Positions 9,310 to 20,121 of a stretch of 64,000 bases of DNA are shown piece by piece. Source of the stretch: Comamonadaceae bacterium. Its GTDB lineage: Bacteria > Pseudomonadota > Gammaproteobacteria > Burkholderiales > Burkholderiaceae_C. The stretch's first letter is position 1, and each line of letters opens with the position of its first letter. The translations under genes and the position numbers were made by a program. Location: assembly GCA_947443645.1 (NCBI GenBank), contig CANEXF010000001.1, forward strand, positions 186,001 through 250,000, read 5' to 3'. A model generated the notes under the pieces. That model worked only from the letters and a program-made list of their open reading frames with translations. It did not search any database and was not told the origin of the DNA.

Positions 9310-11094
9310 TCAGGGCTGCAGCCGCTCCACCAGGTACTCCCGGGCGAACCAGAAGGTCTCGGGCGAGGCCAGTGCTGCCCAGTTGCCTTCTTTTGCGTCC
9401 TGGCGCGACCGAATGTCCCAGCGCGCATCGATGATGCGGCACTGGTCACAGGGCGCCTGGCCGGCACGCCTGAGGACCAGGGCGTAGCGGCTGGTCTTGA
9501 AAAGCGCATTGACGTCGGCATAGTCCACCGGCTGAGGTGCGTCATAGGCAAGGATTTTTGCACCCGACAGCAGGAATTGGTAGCGCTCAAACTGGCCATT
9601 GAAATTGTTGGGCACGCTGACCTGCTGGCCTTTCATTTGGGCAACAGTTTCTGGGCGGAAGTGGCCCAGTGCGCCATTGAACGGCGCGGTGGTCCCTCCA
9701 AGTGCCAGCAATACGGCGCAGGCGGCCACTGCAGTCAACGGTTTGGTGGTGTTCTTTTTCAGCAGTCCGAAAACGCAAGCTACGGCAATCAACAACAGCA
9801 ATAACCAGAACATGGGTGAATAAGCGCCGGCGTCCCGCGTGGCGCGCACCGCGCCACGCGCAATCAGGCCCATGGCCAGGGCGCCCAGCAGGCAGAACAC
9901 CAGGGTCAGGCTGAACCACATGCGTGCCATGCGATCCCAGTACAGCGCCAGCAATACCGCGACCGCCGGCATGGCGGGTATCAGGTAGCGAGCCGAGCGC
10001 TGGTCGGGCAGCATGAAGACCAGCGCCAGCGCCAGCAGCCAGAGCCAGACGATTTTTTCACCATCGTTGATGGCGACGTTTGTAGCCAGTCGCAAGCGGT
10101 AGCTGCGCCATGCCGTCCACGCGGCGCCCACTGCAAGCGGAAACAGCAGGCCGGCGTTGACGAAGTAAGCCGTGAGTATGGTCAGCACACCGCCCGACGC
10201 GCTGAACGCCTGCTTGAAGTAGCCCGGTGAGGACTTGAACTTGCCGGCGTTTTCCCCAACGACGAACTCGCGCCAGACTTCGCCAGGAAACGGATCAAGC
10301 GCGAACCACAGACCGAACACGGCCAGCGCGATGGCGCAGATGGCCGCGACCTTGACGCCGTCTATCACGATGCCACGACGAAAAATCTGCCAAGGCGCTT
10401 TGCGTGCGCCCAGCACCTGGTAGCACAGCGCCAGGCCCAGACCGACAGGCGCGACCATGGCAAAGGATTTGTACAGGCAGCCTATGCCCAGCGCCAGGCC
10501 CGCCAGCAGCGGAAACTGCCAGCGCGAGGCCAGCAGGCGGGCAGGCGACCAGGCGATCGCGGCAAACAGGCCAAACAGCCAGAAGGTTTCGGGCGCACTG
10601 GTCAGGTAAGGCCGGCCGTAGCGGTAGGTGCTGAAAAATGACAGGTAGGCGATGGCTGCGATGGCGCCCAGGCTGATGGCGCGCTGCGCAGCCGGTGCTT
10701 TTTCACCACGGCCGGCGGGCTGTGCTCTGCCAATGTGCCAGGTCAGCAGGCCCAGCACCAAGGCCGTCGCCCAGGAATAAAGCACGCTGGGCAGGCGCAG
10801 GTTGAGCAGTGTCCAGTGCTCGCCCCAGCCGCCAGCCAGCATGGCTTGCCAGAACAGCAGCGGCGGCTTGGTGTTGCGCATGAAGTCGTAGGAACTCACC
10901 AGCGGCAGCCAGTGGCCGCTTTCTGCGGTCAGGCGCGCAATATGGGCGTAGACCAGTTCATCGCCGTTTCGCGCAATATGGTCGCCGCCCAACTCAAACA
11001 GATAGGACAAAGCCACGACGATGGCCAGGGCCAGCCACCAGACGTGGCCAGCTAGCCCTGGTTTGACGGGCCGGGTGGGGTCAAGGCTTTTCAT
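9310..11094 (-). CDS. Family 39 glycosyltransferase (ArnT/PMT_2-like membrane protein)
   Basis: ATG at 11094 preferred over an upstream TTG at 11115, giving ~594 residues. It has a basic N-terminus, an anchor, a periplasmic loop with GDELVYAHIARL (acidic residue typical for the PMT/ArnT catalytic loop) and about 11 further membrane spans, then a soluble C-terminal domain (~430-594). Such enzymes transfer a sugar from a polyprenyl-phosphate donor to lipid A or other envelope targets. Its start overlaps the end of the GtrA gene by 14 bases, so the two are coupled; together with the GT9 gene they suggest lipopolysaccharide or lipid-linked sugar decoration. Confidence 0.8.
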   Translation of the reverse strand: MKSLDPTRPVKPGLAGHVWWLALAIVVALSYLFELGGDHIARNGDELVYAHIARLTAESGHWLPLVSSYDFMRNTKPPLLFWQAMLAGGWGEHWTLLNLRLPSVLYSWATALVLGLLTWHIGRAQPAGRGEKAPAAQRAISLGAIAAIAYLSFFSTYRYGRPYLTSAPETFWLFGLFAAIAWSPARLLASRWQFPLLAGLALGIGCLYKSFAMVAPVGLGLALCYQVLGARKAPWQIFRRGIVIDGVKVAAICAIALAVFGLWFALDPFPGEVWREFVVGENAGKFKSSPGYFKQAFSASGGVLTILTAYFVNAGLLFPLAVGAAWTAWRSYRLRLATNVAINDGEKIVWLWLLALALVFMLPDQRSARYLIPAMPAVAVLLALYWDRMARMWFSLTLVFCLLGALAMGLIARGAVRATRDAGAYSPMFWLLLLLIAVACVFGLLKKNTTKPLTAVAACAVLLALGGTTAPFNGALGHFRPETVAQMKGQQVSVPNNFNGQFERYQFLLSGAKILAYDAPQPVDYADVNALFKTSRYALVLRRAGQAPCDQCRIIDARWDIRSRQDAKEGNWAALASPETFWFAREYLVERLQP

Positions 11095-11629
11095 GCGGGG
11101 TGCTCGCGCCTGCAACTGGCGTGCTCGCCACGGAAGTGGCCGCGCCGGCCGGCACCAGCCTGAGCCGGCGAAAAGTCAGTCTGTCATTGGCCAGAAAGTT
11201 GAACACGCTGGACAGGGCAATCGCCACCAGATTGGCCAGGATGTAATGCAGGTAGCTCGCCAGCCATTTCGTCAGCAGCGACTGGATTGCAATCGACAAG
11301 GCAGCGGCCATCACGTATTTGAAGAAAAGCACCAGTGCCACATGGTGTACTTCATGGCGCCGGTCGCGCCAGGTCAGCCGCCGGTTCCAGTAAAAATTGC
11401 TGATCGTGGCCATGGTGATGGCCAGCGCGATCGAGTAGTTCAGGCGCGCGTGAAAGTCAGCGATCTGCCGGAACAAAAACTCCTGCGACAAATAGAGCAC
11501 GGCGATATTGATCACCGTGCCGCTGGCGCCCACCAGGCCGAACTTGATAAAACGCCAGCGCGCCATGGGCTGCAAGCGCGGCGGCAAGCGGCGTATCAGG
11601 CCTTCGGCGATGGTTCTGAGGCTGGCCAT
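11081..11629 (-). CDS. GtrA-like flippase-type membrane protein
   Basis: Start set at 11629, where the GT9 stop and this ATG overlap as TGATG; a longer frame to 11782 would lie inside the GT9 gene. The 182-residue product has RFIKFGLVGASGTVINIAVLY then three further membrane segments and a conserved FYWNRRLTWRDR, the GtrA family pattern. GtrA proteins help flip undecaprenyl-phosphate-linked sugars in O-antigen modification, feeding GT39-type enzymes such as the next gene, so the pairing is functionally sensible. Confidence 0.85.
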   Translation of the reverse strand: MASLRTIAEGLIRRLPPRLQPMARWRFIKFGLVGASGTVINIAVLYLSQEFLFRQIADFHARLNYSIALAITMATISNFYWNRRLTWRDRRHEVHHVALVLFFKYVMAAALSIAIQSLLTKWLASYLHYILANLVAIALSSVFNFLANDRLTFRRLRLVPAGAATSVASTPVAGASTPHEKP

Positions 11630-12855
11630 CAGGAAGCTGCCAGACATTCGCGGGCCTTGGCCAGCACAGCTTCGGGTGCAATCGCCTTGAGGCACTGGTT
11701 GTCGCCGTCGCAATAAGACGAGCGGTGGTTGTAGGCGCTCAAGCAGGGCGAGCAAGGCCACTGGCTGTAAAAGGAGTGGCATTGCGGCGTGAGCGGTGCA
11801 TACAGGCCAGGCGTTTCGGGGCCGAACAGCATCAGCGTCCAGATGGGTGTCAGCGCTGCAAACTGGCCAGGGCCGCCATCGTTGGTGACGAGAAGTTTGG
11901 CTACATGGAAGAGCGACAGCAACTCGGCAATCGAGCGCGTGTAACCCGTCAAATCAATGGCGGTGCTGCATGGCGCAGCCGCCTGTATGTTGGCGACCAG
12001 TTGCTGCGCCAGCGCGCGGTCGTCTTTGAGGCCAATGACGGCCACCGCACAGCCGTCTGCTACCAGGCCTTTGCACATCGCGGTGTAGCTGGCCAATGGC
12101 CAGGCGCGAATCGGCAAGATTCCGCCGCCGGGGTAGACCAGCACCAGCGGCTTGCCCGCGATCTCGGGGAAGTCCTGGGCCAGTCTGGCCGTGATGCCCG
12201 CCAGCAGCGCCGGCTCGAGCGCGACATGGGGCGGCGCTTTGCCGGACACAAGCACCGGCAGTTTGGACTTGGGCACCGCGGTCGAGTCGATCGCGCGGGC
12301 CAGCGTCAAAAACTGTGCGCTGATGTGCTGGTAGGGGTTGTAGGGCACGCGCCGGTTGATGTGCGAGCCGCGGTACAGGCCTTCCTGGGTATGCCTGTGA
12401 AAGCCGACGCGCACCGAGGCGCCGCTGGCATAGGACAGCAGGCTGCTGATGCGCGAAAACAGTTCGCAGTCAATCGCCACATCGACATTGGCGCGGCGCA
12501 GCTCTGCGATCGCCCGCCACAGGCTGGACAACAGCGCGGGTAGCGAGCTGTCGTCCACCGTGTGCACATGCTCGGGCCTGACCAGCTGCATGAGGTCGAG
12601 GATTTCCCGGTTTTTGCCAAACAGCAGGGCGTGCAATTGGGCATCCGGGTAGCGCTGCCGAAAGCGCGCAAACATGTCATGCGCCAGCACCAGGCTACCC
12701 ATTTCAGACAGCAATATGACGACGATGGCACGCGGCGCCTGATCTGCCGGGCGCGGCGCGCGCAACTTGTTGAGCGCGACATCGAGCAGCGACACGGCCG
12801 CGCACAGCGGTATGCCAACCCAGCGGTCAATCCAGCGTTGCACTTGGATGTTCAT
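11629..12855 (-). CDS. Family 9 glycosyltransferase (heptosyltransferase-like)
   Basis: 408 residues with the GT9 (GT-B fold) pattern: an N-terminal Rossmann half with IVVILLSEMGSLVLAHDM and a C-terminal nucleotide-sugar half with TNDGGPGQFAALTPIW and LFGPETPGLYAPL. The last ~60 residues hold six cysteines (for example SQWPCSPCLSAYNHR and YCDGDNQCLKA), a Cys-rich tail seen in some GT9 members. Likely a cytoplasmic enzyme of lipopolysaccharide core or related glycolipid synthesis; the donor sugar cannot be inferred. The start codon lies 3 bases beyond the tgt stop, so it is probably cotranscribed with queA-tgt. Confidence 0.85.
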   Translation of the reverse strand: MNIQVQRWIDRWVGIPLCAAVSLLDVALNKLRAPRPADQAPRAIVVILLSEMGSLVLAHDMFARFRQRYPDAQLHALLFGKNREILDLMQLVRPEHVHTVDDSSLPALLSSLWRAIAELRRANVDVAIDCELFSRISSLLSYASGASVRVGFHRHTQEGLYRGSHINRRVPYNPYQHISAQFLTLARAIDSTAVPKSKLPVLVSGKAPPHVALEPALLAGITARLAQDFPEIAGKPLVLVYPGGGILPIRAWPLASYTAMCKGLVADGCAVAVIGLKDDRALAQQLVANIQAAAPCSTAIDLTGYTRSIAELLSLFHVAKLLVTNDGGPGQFAALTPIWTLMLFGPETPGLYAPLTPQCHSFYSQWPCSPCLSAYNHRSSYCDGDNQCLKAIAPEAVLAKARECLAAS

Positions 12856-12858
12856 GGT

Positions 12859-14055
<1,197 letters not shown>

Positions 14056-15114
14056 TCAGGATGGGGTCGGGGTTTTTCGTGCCAGCAGCATGGCGTCGCC
14101 ATAGCTGAAAAACCGGTAGTGCTGCGCGATGGCGTGCCGGTACAGCGCCATGATGTGTTCGTAGCCGGAAAACGCGCTGACCAGCATCATCAAGGTGCTT
14201 TTGGGCAAATGAAAGTTGGTCAGCAGCAGGTCCACCACGGCGAACTCGTAGCCGGGCGTGATGAAAATGTTGGTGTCGCTGCAATCGGGGCCGAACTTCG
14301 CGTTCGATTCAAGCGCCCGTACTGTGGTGGTCCCGACGGCTACCACGCGGCCGCCGCGCGCCTTGCACTCGGCGATCGCCTGCAGGGTTGCGGCGGGCAC
14401 TTCAAAGCGTTCGAAATGCATCACGTGCTCGGCAATGCTTTCAGTCTTGACCGGCTGGAAAGTGCCGGCACCCACATGCAGCGTCACGCTGGCCCGCTGC
14501 ACGCCGCGCGCGTCAAGCTGTGCCAGCACGGCTTCGTCAAAATGCAGGGCTGCTGTGGGCGCCGCGACTGCCCCCGGGTTTTTTGCAAACACGGTCTGGT
14601 AACGCTGCTCGTCGTCAACCGAGTCGCTGTGGGTGATGTAGGGTGGCAGTGGAACGTGGCCGTGCTGCGCCATCAGGGCGTAGGGGTCGCTGCTGAGCCT
14701 GAAGCGGTAAAGCGGGCCGTCGGCGTTTGGCCAGCGTCCGAGCAAGGTCGCGCTGAAGCCGCCGTCCATTTGCATCACGGCGCCCGGCAAGGGCTTTTTG
14801 CTGACCTTCATATGCGCCGCGACTTCATGCCCTGCGTCGGCATGCGGCGACAGCACCCGCTCGATCAGTAGTTCCAGCCGGCCACCGCTGGATTTCTGGC
14901 CAAACAGCCTGGCCTTGACCACTTTGGTGTCGTTGAACACCAGCAGGTCGCCGGGATTGAGCAGCTCCGGCAGCTCGGTAAATCGGCGATCCACGGCCAG
15001 CGCGTTGCGGCCGTCGAGCAGGCGCGAGCCGCTGCGCTGGGTTGGCGGATGCTGGGCGATGAGTTCGGCGGGAAGCGTGAAATCAAAATCACTGAGGCTG
15101 AAATGCGTTTTCAT
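14056..15114 (-). CDS. queA: S-adenosylmethionine:tRNA ribosyltransferase-isomerase
   Basis: Start taken at 15114 ([19 protein letters not shown]), the normal QueA N-terminus; a 14-residue upstream extension is unlikely. The ~352-residue product has [43 protein letters not shown] and the C-terminal [17 protein letters not shown], all QueA landmarks. It moves the ribosyl group of SAM to preQ1-tRNA to form epoxyqueuosine. It is divergent from recG with only 17 bases between start codons, so the promoters must lie partly within coding sequence. Confidence 0.96.
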   Translation of the reverse strand: MKTHFSLSDFDFTLPAELIAQHPPTQRSGSRLLDGRNALAVDRRFTELPELLNPGDLLVFNDTKVVKARLFGQKSSGGRLELLIERVLSPHADAGHEVAAHMKVSKKPLPGAVMQMDGGFSATLLGRWPNADGPLYRFRLSSDPYALMAQHGHVPLPPYITHSDSVDDEQRYQTVFAKNPGAVAAPTAALHFDEAVLAQLDARGVQRASVTLHVGAGTFQPVKTESIAEHVMHFERFEVPAATLQAIAECKARGGRVVAVGTTTVRALESNAKFGPDCSDTNIFITPGYEFAVVDLLLTNFHLPKSTLMMLVSAFSGYEHIMALYRHAIAQHYRFFSYGDAMLLARKTPTPS

Positions 15115-15131
15115 GAAGGCACAATTGTCCC

Positions 15132-17348
15132 ATGTCACCACCCGGAGCCCCTGCACGAAAGACCCTCAGAGCCAAGGCGGTGGCGGTGCGCGCGCCTGCG
15201 GCAAACAGGGATGCGCAGGTCGGCGCCCCGACAGCGGCGCCTCAGCCGGCCAAATCACAGGCGCAAAAGGCGCTGGAAAAGCTCGGGCTGCGCCGTGATA
15301 TTGACCTGGCCCTGCATTTGCCTTTGCGCTATGAGGACGAGACCCGCATCGTGCGCCTGCAGGACGCGCGCGATGGCGACATGGTGCAAATAGAAGGGCA
15401 GGTGACGAACAGCGAAATCAGCTTGCGTCCGCGCCGCCAGCTGCGGGTGACGCTGGACGATGGCAGCGACAGCTGCGTGCTGCGCTTCCTCAATTTTTAC
15501 CCCTCTCATCAAAAGACGCTTAGCGTGGGCGCCCGAGTGCGGGTGCGGGGCGAGATTCGCGGCGGGTTTTTGGGCCGGGAAATGGTGCACCCCAGCTTCA
15601 AGCTGGCCGGCGGCGAACTGCCGGGTGCGCTGACGCCGGTGTATCCAACAGTGGCGGGATTGCCGCAAGCCTATTTGCGCAAGGCGGTGCTCGGCGGCGT
15701 GGGCCGGGCTGATCTGGGGGAGACGATTCCTGCCGAATTTTTAAATGAAAAGCTGCCGCAGCGCTTGTCTGGACTGCGTGAGGCGCTACAGTTTTTGCAC
15801 CACCCGACGCCCGATGTGGCGCTCGCCACGCTGGAGGATCGCAGCCACCCGGCCTGGCAGCGCCTCAAAGCCGAGGAGCTGCTGGCCCAGCAACTGTCGC
15901 AGTTGCAGTCGCGCAGGGTCCGTGCGGCCATGCGTGCGCCCTCTCTGGCTGGGCCGCCCATGCGCGGGGTGCATTGCAGCTTGCATGCGCAGTTGCTCGA
16001 GCGCCTGCCGTTTCGCTTGACCGCCGCCCAGCAGCGCGTGGACCAGGAGATCAGCGCCGATCTGCAAAAAACCATTCCCATGCACAGGCTACTTCAGGGC
16101 GATGTCGGTTCCGGCAAGACCGTGGTGGCGGCGCTGGCGGCGGCACGCTGCATGGATGCGGGCTGGCAGTGCGCGTTGATGGCGCCTACCGAGATTCTGG
16201 CCGAGCAACACTTTCGCAAGCTCATCAGCTGGCTGGAGCCGCTGGGCATCAAGACCGCCTGGCTGACCGGCAGCCAGAAAGCCAAGGACAGGCGCGAATC
16301 GCTGGCGCTGATTGAAAGCGGCGAGGCGGCGCTGGTGGTGGGAACCCACGCCGTGATCCAGGACAAGGTGCTGTTCAAGAACCTGGCGCTGGCCATCATT
16401 GACGAGCAACACCGCTTTGGCGTGGCGCAGCGGCTGGCGCTCAGAAGCAAGATGACCTCGCCCGCCCAGGGCGGCTCCGGATCCCGTGGGGAGGAGCCCC
16501 ATCTTTTGATGATGACGGCCACGCCGATTCCGCGCACGCTGGCCATGAGCTACTACGCCGACCTGGACGTCTCGACCATTGACGAGCTGCCGCCCGGTCG
16601 CACCCCCATCGTGACCAAGGTGGTCAACGATGCCCGGCGCGACGAGGTGATTGAACGCATTCGCGGTCAGCTCGCGGAAGGCCGCCAGGTCTACTGGGTC
16701 TGCCCGCTGATTGAAGAGAGCGAGTCGATTGACCTGGTCAATGCCACGCAGACGCACGAGGCCTTGAGCGCCGCGCTAAACAGCCCCCAGGCTCCGCCTC
16801 CTGGCGTGGTGGTCGGCTTGCTGCACTCGCGCATGCCGGTGGCCGAGAAAAAGGCCGTGATGAGCCTGTTCAACAGCGGCCAGATGGGTGTGCTGGTCAG
16901 CACCACCGTGATTGAAGTGGGTGTCGACGTGCCCAACGCCTCGCTGATGGTGATTGAACACGCCGAGCGTTTTGGCCTGTCACAGCTGCACCAGCTGCGC
17001 GGCCGTGTCGGGCGCGGCGCAGCGGCGTCGGCCTGCGTGCTGCTTTATTCCACCGGTGATGCGCCGCGCCTAGGTGAAACCGCCAGGGCCAGGCTCAAGG
17101 CCATGGTCGAGACCAACGACGGCTTCGAGATTGCCAGGCGTGATCTGGACATTCGCGGACCCGGCGAGTTTCTGGGCGCCCGGCAGTCCGGCGCGCCCAT
17201 GCTGCGCTTTGCCGATCTGGCTGAAGACACCCAACTGCTGGAATGGGCGCGCGCGCTGGCGCCGCAAATGCTGGACAGGCACGCTGCGCTGGCGCACAGG
17301 CATATCCAGCGCTGGCTCGGTGGCAAGGCCGAGTTTCTGAAGGCTTGA
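15132..17348 (+). CDS. recG: ATP-dependent DNA helicase RecG
   Basis: 738 residues. After an N-terminal extension the wedge/OB domain spans about 80-180 ([14 protein letters not shown]), followed by superfamily 2 helicase motifs: Walker A GDVGSGKT near 325, DEQH near 425, [14 protein letters not shown] near 460, and motifs [17 protein letters not shown] and QLRGRVGRG near 595-625. RecG remodels stalled replication forks and Holliday junctions. Its short gap to oxyR is filled with interspersed repeat sequence. Confidence 0.96.
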   Translation: MSPPGAPARKTLRAKAVAVRAPAANRDAQVGAPTAAPQPAKSQAQKALEKLGLRRDIDLALHLPLRYEDETRIVRLQDARDGDMVQIEGQVTNSEISLRPRRQLRVTLDDGSDSCVLRFLNFYPSHQKTLSVGARVRVRGEIRGGFLGREMVHPSFKLAGGELPGALTPVYPTVAGLPQAYLRKAVLGGVGRADLGETIPAEFLNEKLPQRLSGLREALQFLHHPTPDVALATLEDRSHPAWQRLKAEELLAQQLSQLQSRRVRAAMRAPSLAGPPMRGVHCSLHAQLLERLPFRLTAAQQRVDQEISADLQKTIPMHRLLQGDVGSGKTVVAALAAARCMDAGWQCALMAPTEILAEQHFRKLISWLEPLGIKTAWLTGSQKAKDRRESLALIESGEAALVVGTHAVIQDKVLFKNLALAIIDEQHRFGVAQRLALRSKMTSPAQGGSGSRGEEPHLLMMTATPIPRTLAMSYYADLDVSTIDELPPGRTPIVTKVVNDARRDEVIERIRGQLAEGRQVYWVCPLIEESESIDLVNATQTHEALSAALNSPQAPPPGVVVGLLHSRMPVAEKKAVMSLFNSGQMGVLVSTTVIEVGVDVPNASLMVIEHAERFGLSQLHQLRGRVGRGAAASACVLLYSTGDAPRLGETARARLKAMVETNDGFEIARRDLDIRGPGEFLGARQSGAPMLRFADLAEDTQLLEWARALAPQMLDRHAALAHRHIQRWLGGKAEFLKA

Positions 17349-17424
17349 CCGAGGCCTCAATGTGCGTCTGGCAGCGCCGGGATGATGGCGGCCAAGTTTT
17401 TTCTAATGCTTGAGCCGGGAGTCA

Positions 17425-17600
17425 CCCCGGCAGGCGAGTTACTTTTCTTTGTCTCGCCAAAGAAACCTAACGAAAAGAAAGGCGACCCTACCGTCTGCGA
17501 CCCTTCGCTTCGCTGCGGGCACCTTGCGGTGCTCGGCCCAGCCGGGGTCTCGCTCGAACTCGGCTTCGCCTCAGGCAATCGCGAGCCTTGATCCGTCTGA
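17425..17600. repeat. Interspersed extragenic repeat with hairpin, between recG and oxyR
   Basis: The 414-base gap 17349-17762 has no credible gene. It contains a perfect 8-base inverted repeat (TTTCTTTG at 17444-17451, CAAAGAAA at 17458-17465), then a second AAAGAAAGG block and a C/G-rich stretch (CTTCGCTTCGCTGCGGGC..., ~17505-17560). The layout resembles a dispersed repeat I know from Comamonadaceae genomes (CTTTG..CAAAG stem followed by GGCGACCC). Plus-strand frames across it translate the repeat and are spurious. The oxyR promoter should lie in the last ~120 bases. Confidence 0.55.
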
Positions 17601-17762
17601 ACCTTCGCTCCTCAGCGCATACACAAGGGCTTGGGGGAATCAATACCAACAGCCAACTCTCGCAAAACGCGTAAAGGACCTTGACCGCCGGTACGAGCCC
17701 CGGCCTGGTGCTTCAAGCTCAAGGACTGGAAAGTCGGTCGCGAAAAGCATCACAATACGCGC

Positions 17763-18746
17763 ATGACGCTGACCGAACTCAAATACATAGTCGCCGTAGC
17801 GCGTGAAAAGCATTTTGGCAAAGGCGCTGACGCTTGCCATGTCTCGCAGCCGACACTCAGCGTGGCGATTAAAAAGCTTGAGGAAGAGTTGCAGGTCAAG
17901 CTGTTTGAGCGCAATGCCAACGAAATTACCGTCACGCCCCTGGGTGAAGAGATCGTGCGTCAGGCCCAAAGCGTGCTGGAGCAAGCCGACAGCATTCGTG
18001 AAATTGCCAAGCGCGGAAAAGACCCCCTAGCTGGCGCCCTGCGACTGGGTGTGATCTACACCATTGGGCCCTACCTGTTGCCCGATCTGGTGCGTCAGGC
18101 CATCGCGCACACGCCCCAGATGCCGCTGATGCTGCAGGAAAACTTCACGGTCAAGCTGCTCGAGGAGCTGCGCAACGGCGAGATCGACTGTGCAATTTTG
18201 GCCGAGCCTTTTCCAGACACCAATCTGGCGATCGCGCCGCTTTATGACGAGCCCTTCATGGCGGCGGTTCCCAGCAGCCACCCGCTGGCTGAGCGCAGCA
18301 GCGTCACCGCTGAAGAGCTGAAAAAGGAAACCATGCTGCTGCTGGGCACCGGCCATTGCTTTCGCGACCATGTGCTGGAAGTCTGCCCGGAGTTCGCACG
18401 CTTTTCCAGCAGCGCCGACGGCATACGCAAGAGCTTTGAAGGCTCGTCGCTGGAAACCATCAAACACATGGTGGCCGCTGGCATGGGCATCACCCTGGTG
18501 CCGCGTCTGGGCGTGCCCAAAGAAGCGCTGGCCCAGCAGTCAGCCGGCAAGAAACCCGTCAAGGGCAAAGCCAGGCAGGCCGCCGAGCAAACCTCGTTCG
18601 TGACTTACCTGCCGTTTGAAGGCCATGTGCCGAGCCGGCGCGTGGTGCTGGTCTGGCGTCGCAGCTTCACGCGTTATGAGGCGATTGCGGCGTTGCGCAA
18701 CGCCATCTATGCCTGCGAGTTGCCGGGCGTGACGCGATTGTCTTGA
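17763..18746 (+). CDS. oxyR: LysR-type hydrogen peroxide regulator OxyR
   Basis: 327 residues. The N-terminal winged helix-turn-helix (about 1-62, TLTELKYIVAVAREKHFGKG) is followed by a LysR effector domain. The two redox-sensing cysteines fall at exactly residues 199 (GTGHCFRDH) and 208 (LEVCPE), as in the characterised OxyR proteins, and this distinguishes it from ordinary LysR regulators. It should form a disulfide on peroxide exposure and control peroxidase genes; none of those is adjacent here. An Ala/Lys-rich insertion near 262-275 (AGKKPVKGKARQAAEQ) is not present in the E. coli protein as I recall it. Confidence 0.93.
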   Translation: MTLTELKYIVAVAREKHFGKGADACHVSQPTLSVAIKKLEEELQVKLFERNANEITVTPLGEEIVRQAQSVLEQADSIREIAKRGKDPLAGALRLGVIYTIGPYLLPDLVRQAIAHTPQMPLMLQENFTVKLLEELRNGEIDCAILAEPFPDTNLAIAPLYDEPFMAAVPSSHPLAERSSVTAEELKKETMLLLGTGHCFRDHVLEVCPEFARFSSSADGIRKSFEGSSLETIKHMVAAGMGITLVPRLGVPKEALAQQSAGKKPVKGKARQAAEQTSFVTYLPFEGHVPSRRVVLVWRRSFTRYEAIAALRNAIYACELPGVTRLS

Positions 18747-18823
18747 GCGGATTTTTCCTATGGGCTTTGACCCCAAAAAACCAGCTGAATTTCGGGCAGC
18801 GCAGCAATCAGTGCTGATAAGGC

Positions 18824-19681
18824 TTGAAGAATAAATTTTCACTCTACCTTCAGTTGATCCGCTGGGACCGTCCAGCGGGCTGGCTGCTGCTGCTTTGGCC
18901 TACGCTGTCGGCGCTGTGGCTGGCTTCGCGTGGCTTTCCAGGCTGGCACCTGGTGCTGGTGTTCACGCTGGGTACTTTCCTGATGCGCAGCGCTGGCTGC
19001 TGCCTCAACGATGTGGCGGACCGGGACTTCGACCGCCATGTCAAGCGCACGGCCGAGCGGCCCGTGACCAGCGGCAAGCTCTCGAGCCAGGAAGCGCTGG
19101 CTTTGGGCGCGCTGCTGGCCTTGCTGGCTTTTGGACTGGTGCTGACCACCAACACGGCTGCAGTTGCCTGGTCGTTTGCGGCGCTGGCCGTCACGCTGGC
19201 CTACCCCTTCGCCAAACGTTATGTGTCCATGCCGCAGGCGGTGCTGGGCGTGGCTTTCAGTTTTGGCATTCCCATGGCTTTTGCGGCTGTGCAGTCAACC
19301 GTGCCGCCGCTGGCCTGGGGCTTGCTACTGGGTAATCTGTTCTGGGTAATTGCCTATGACACCGAGTACGCCATGGTGGACCGCGACGACGATCTGCGCA
19401 TAGGCATGAAAACCTCGGCCATCACGCTGGGGCGGTTCGACATTGCCTCCGTGTTGCTGAGCTACCTGATTTATCTGTCAATTTGGGCTTTTTTGCCCGT
19501 CAGCCGGCCGCTGCCAGCTATATATTTAGTAGCGCTCTGCCTGGCTTTGGCGCAGGCGCTCTGGCATGTCTGGCTGATACGCCGGCGCGAGCGTGAGGCT
19601 TGCTTCAAGGCTTTCAGGCTCAACCATTGGCTGGGGTTCACGGTGTTTGCCGGCCTGGCCCTGAGTCATGTGATGCCCTGA
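18824..19681 (+). CDS. ubiA: 4-hydroxybenzoate polyprenyltransferase
   Basis: 285 residues with TTG start; about eight membrane spans. Both aspartate-rich prenyl-diphosphate motifs are present: [19 protein letters not shown] near 65 and [20 protein letters not shown] near 185. The enzyme prenylates 4-hydroxybenzoate in ubiquinone synthesis at the inner membrane. Near residue 232 the sequence AIYLVAL is encoded by a degenerate copy of the GCTA...TAGC repeat, within a membrane span. It ends 32 bases before a strong bidirectional terminator. Confidence 0.94.
   Translation: MKNKFSLYLQLIRWDRPAGWLLLLWPTLSALWLASRGFPGWHLVLVFTLGTFLMRSAGCCLNDVADRDFDRHVKRTAERPVTSGKLSSQEALALGALLALLAFGLVLTTNTAAVAWSFAALAVTLAYPFAKRYVSMPQAVLGVAFSFGIPMAFAAVQSTVPPLAWGLLLGNLFWVIAYDTEYAMVDRDDDLRIGMKTSAITLGRFDIASVLLSYLIYLSIWAFLPVSRPLPAIYLVALCLALAQALWHVWLIRRREREACFKAFRLNHWLGFTVFAGLALSHVMP
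19490..19533 (-). repeat. GCTA...TAGC interspersed repeat, copy B (degenerate), inside ubiA
   Basis: Bases 19517-19533 keep the 17-base length and GCTA/TAGC ends but the inner arms mismatch. Read on the minus strand the sequence continues TGGCAGCGGCCGGCTGACGG, similar to the tail of other copies. It is weaker than the other members and could be coincidental. Confidence 0.45.
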
Positions 19682-19712
19682 GCCTGCAACCACCTGGCGG
19701 TTCCAGGTAGCC

Positions 19713-19747
19713 AACAAAAAAACCCGCTCAAGGCGGGTTTTTTTGTT
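19713..19747. terminator. Bidirectional rho-independent terminator
   Basis: A perfect 15-base stem: AACAAAAAAACCCGC (19713-19727), loop TCAAG, then GCGGGTTTTTTTGTT (19733-19747). The A-run and T-run make it a terminator in both directions, serving ubiA on the plus strand and the convergent small Lys/His-rich gene on the minus strand. Confidence 0.93.
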
Positions 19748-19794
19748 GATTGGCCGCACGGGTTGCCCCGGCATGCCAATTTCCAGCGGCTGGC

Positions 19795-20019
19795 TTAGGC
19801 GGCTTTTTTGGCCGACTTGGCTTTGTGCTTGGCTTTGGCCTTGTGTTTTGCCTTTGCCTTGTGCTTGGCCTTGGCTGGTGCGGCCATCGGGGCGGCGGCT
19901 GGCGCTTCTGCGGGTGCAGCCATTGGCGCGCCGGTTTGAGCCGATGCGGACGTGGAGATCACGGCCAGGGACATGGACAAAACAGCGGCGCTGGCGAGGA
20001 TGGACAAGATTTTTTTCAT
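19795..20019 (-). CDS. Small exported Ala/Pro and Lys/His-rich protein, acid-shock-protein-like
   Basis: 74 residues. Residues 1-27 form a clear signal peptide ending ASA before Gln28. The mature ~47 residues consist of a Pro/Ala linker (APMAAPAEAPAAAPMAAP) and a strongly basic tail built from repeated KHKAKA units. AGGAGCT precedes the start. Composition and layout resemble the enterobacterial acid-shock protein Asr, a periplasmic basic protein, but no homology is demonstrated. The low-complexity tail is the kind of frame often missed in annotation; signal peptide, ribosome site and flanking terminator support it as real. Confidence 0.75.
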   Translation of the reverse strand: MKKILSILASAAVLSMSLAVISTSASAQTGAPMAAPAEAPAAAPMAAPAKAKHKAKAKHKAKAKHKAKSAKKAA

Positions 20020-20121
20020 GAGAGCTCCTTTTTTGATGGACTGACTATAACTTCATTGCGCCTGTCATTGGCCGCCAGGCATGCCCGATTGCACGCTTGG
20101 AAGCGTTAAAAGGCGTTTCAT

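Noticed and set aside
17382-17766. Two overlapping plus-strand frames (69 and 118 residues) before oxyR
   Set aside because: They translate the interspersed repeat in two frames and have no protein-like features.
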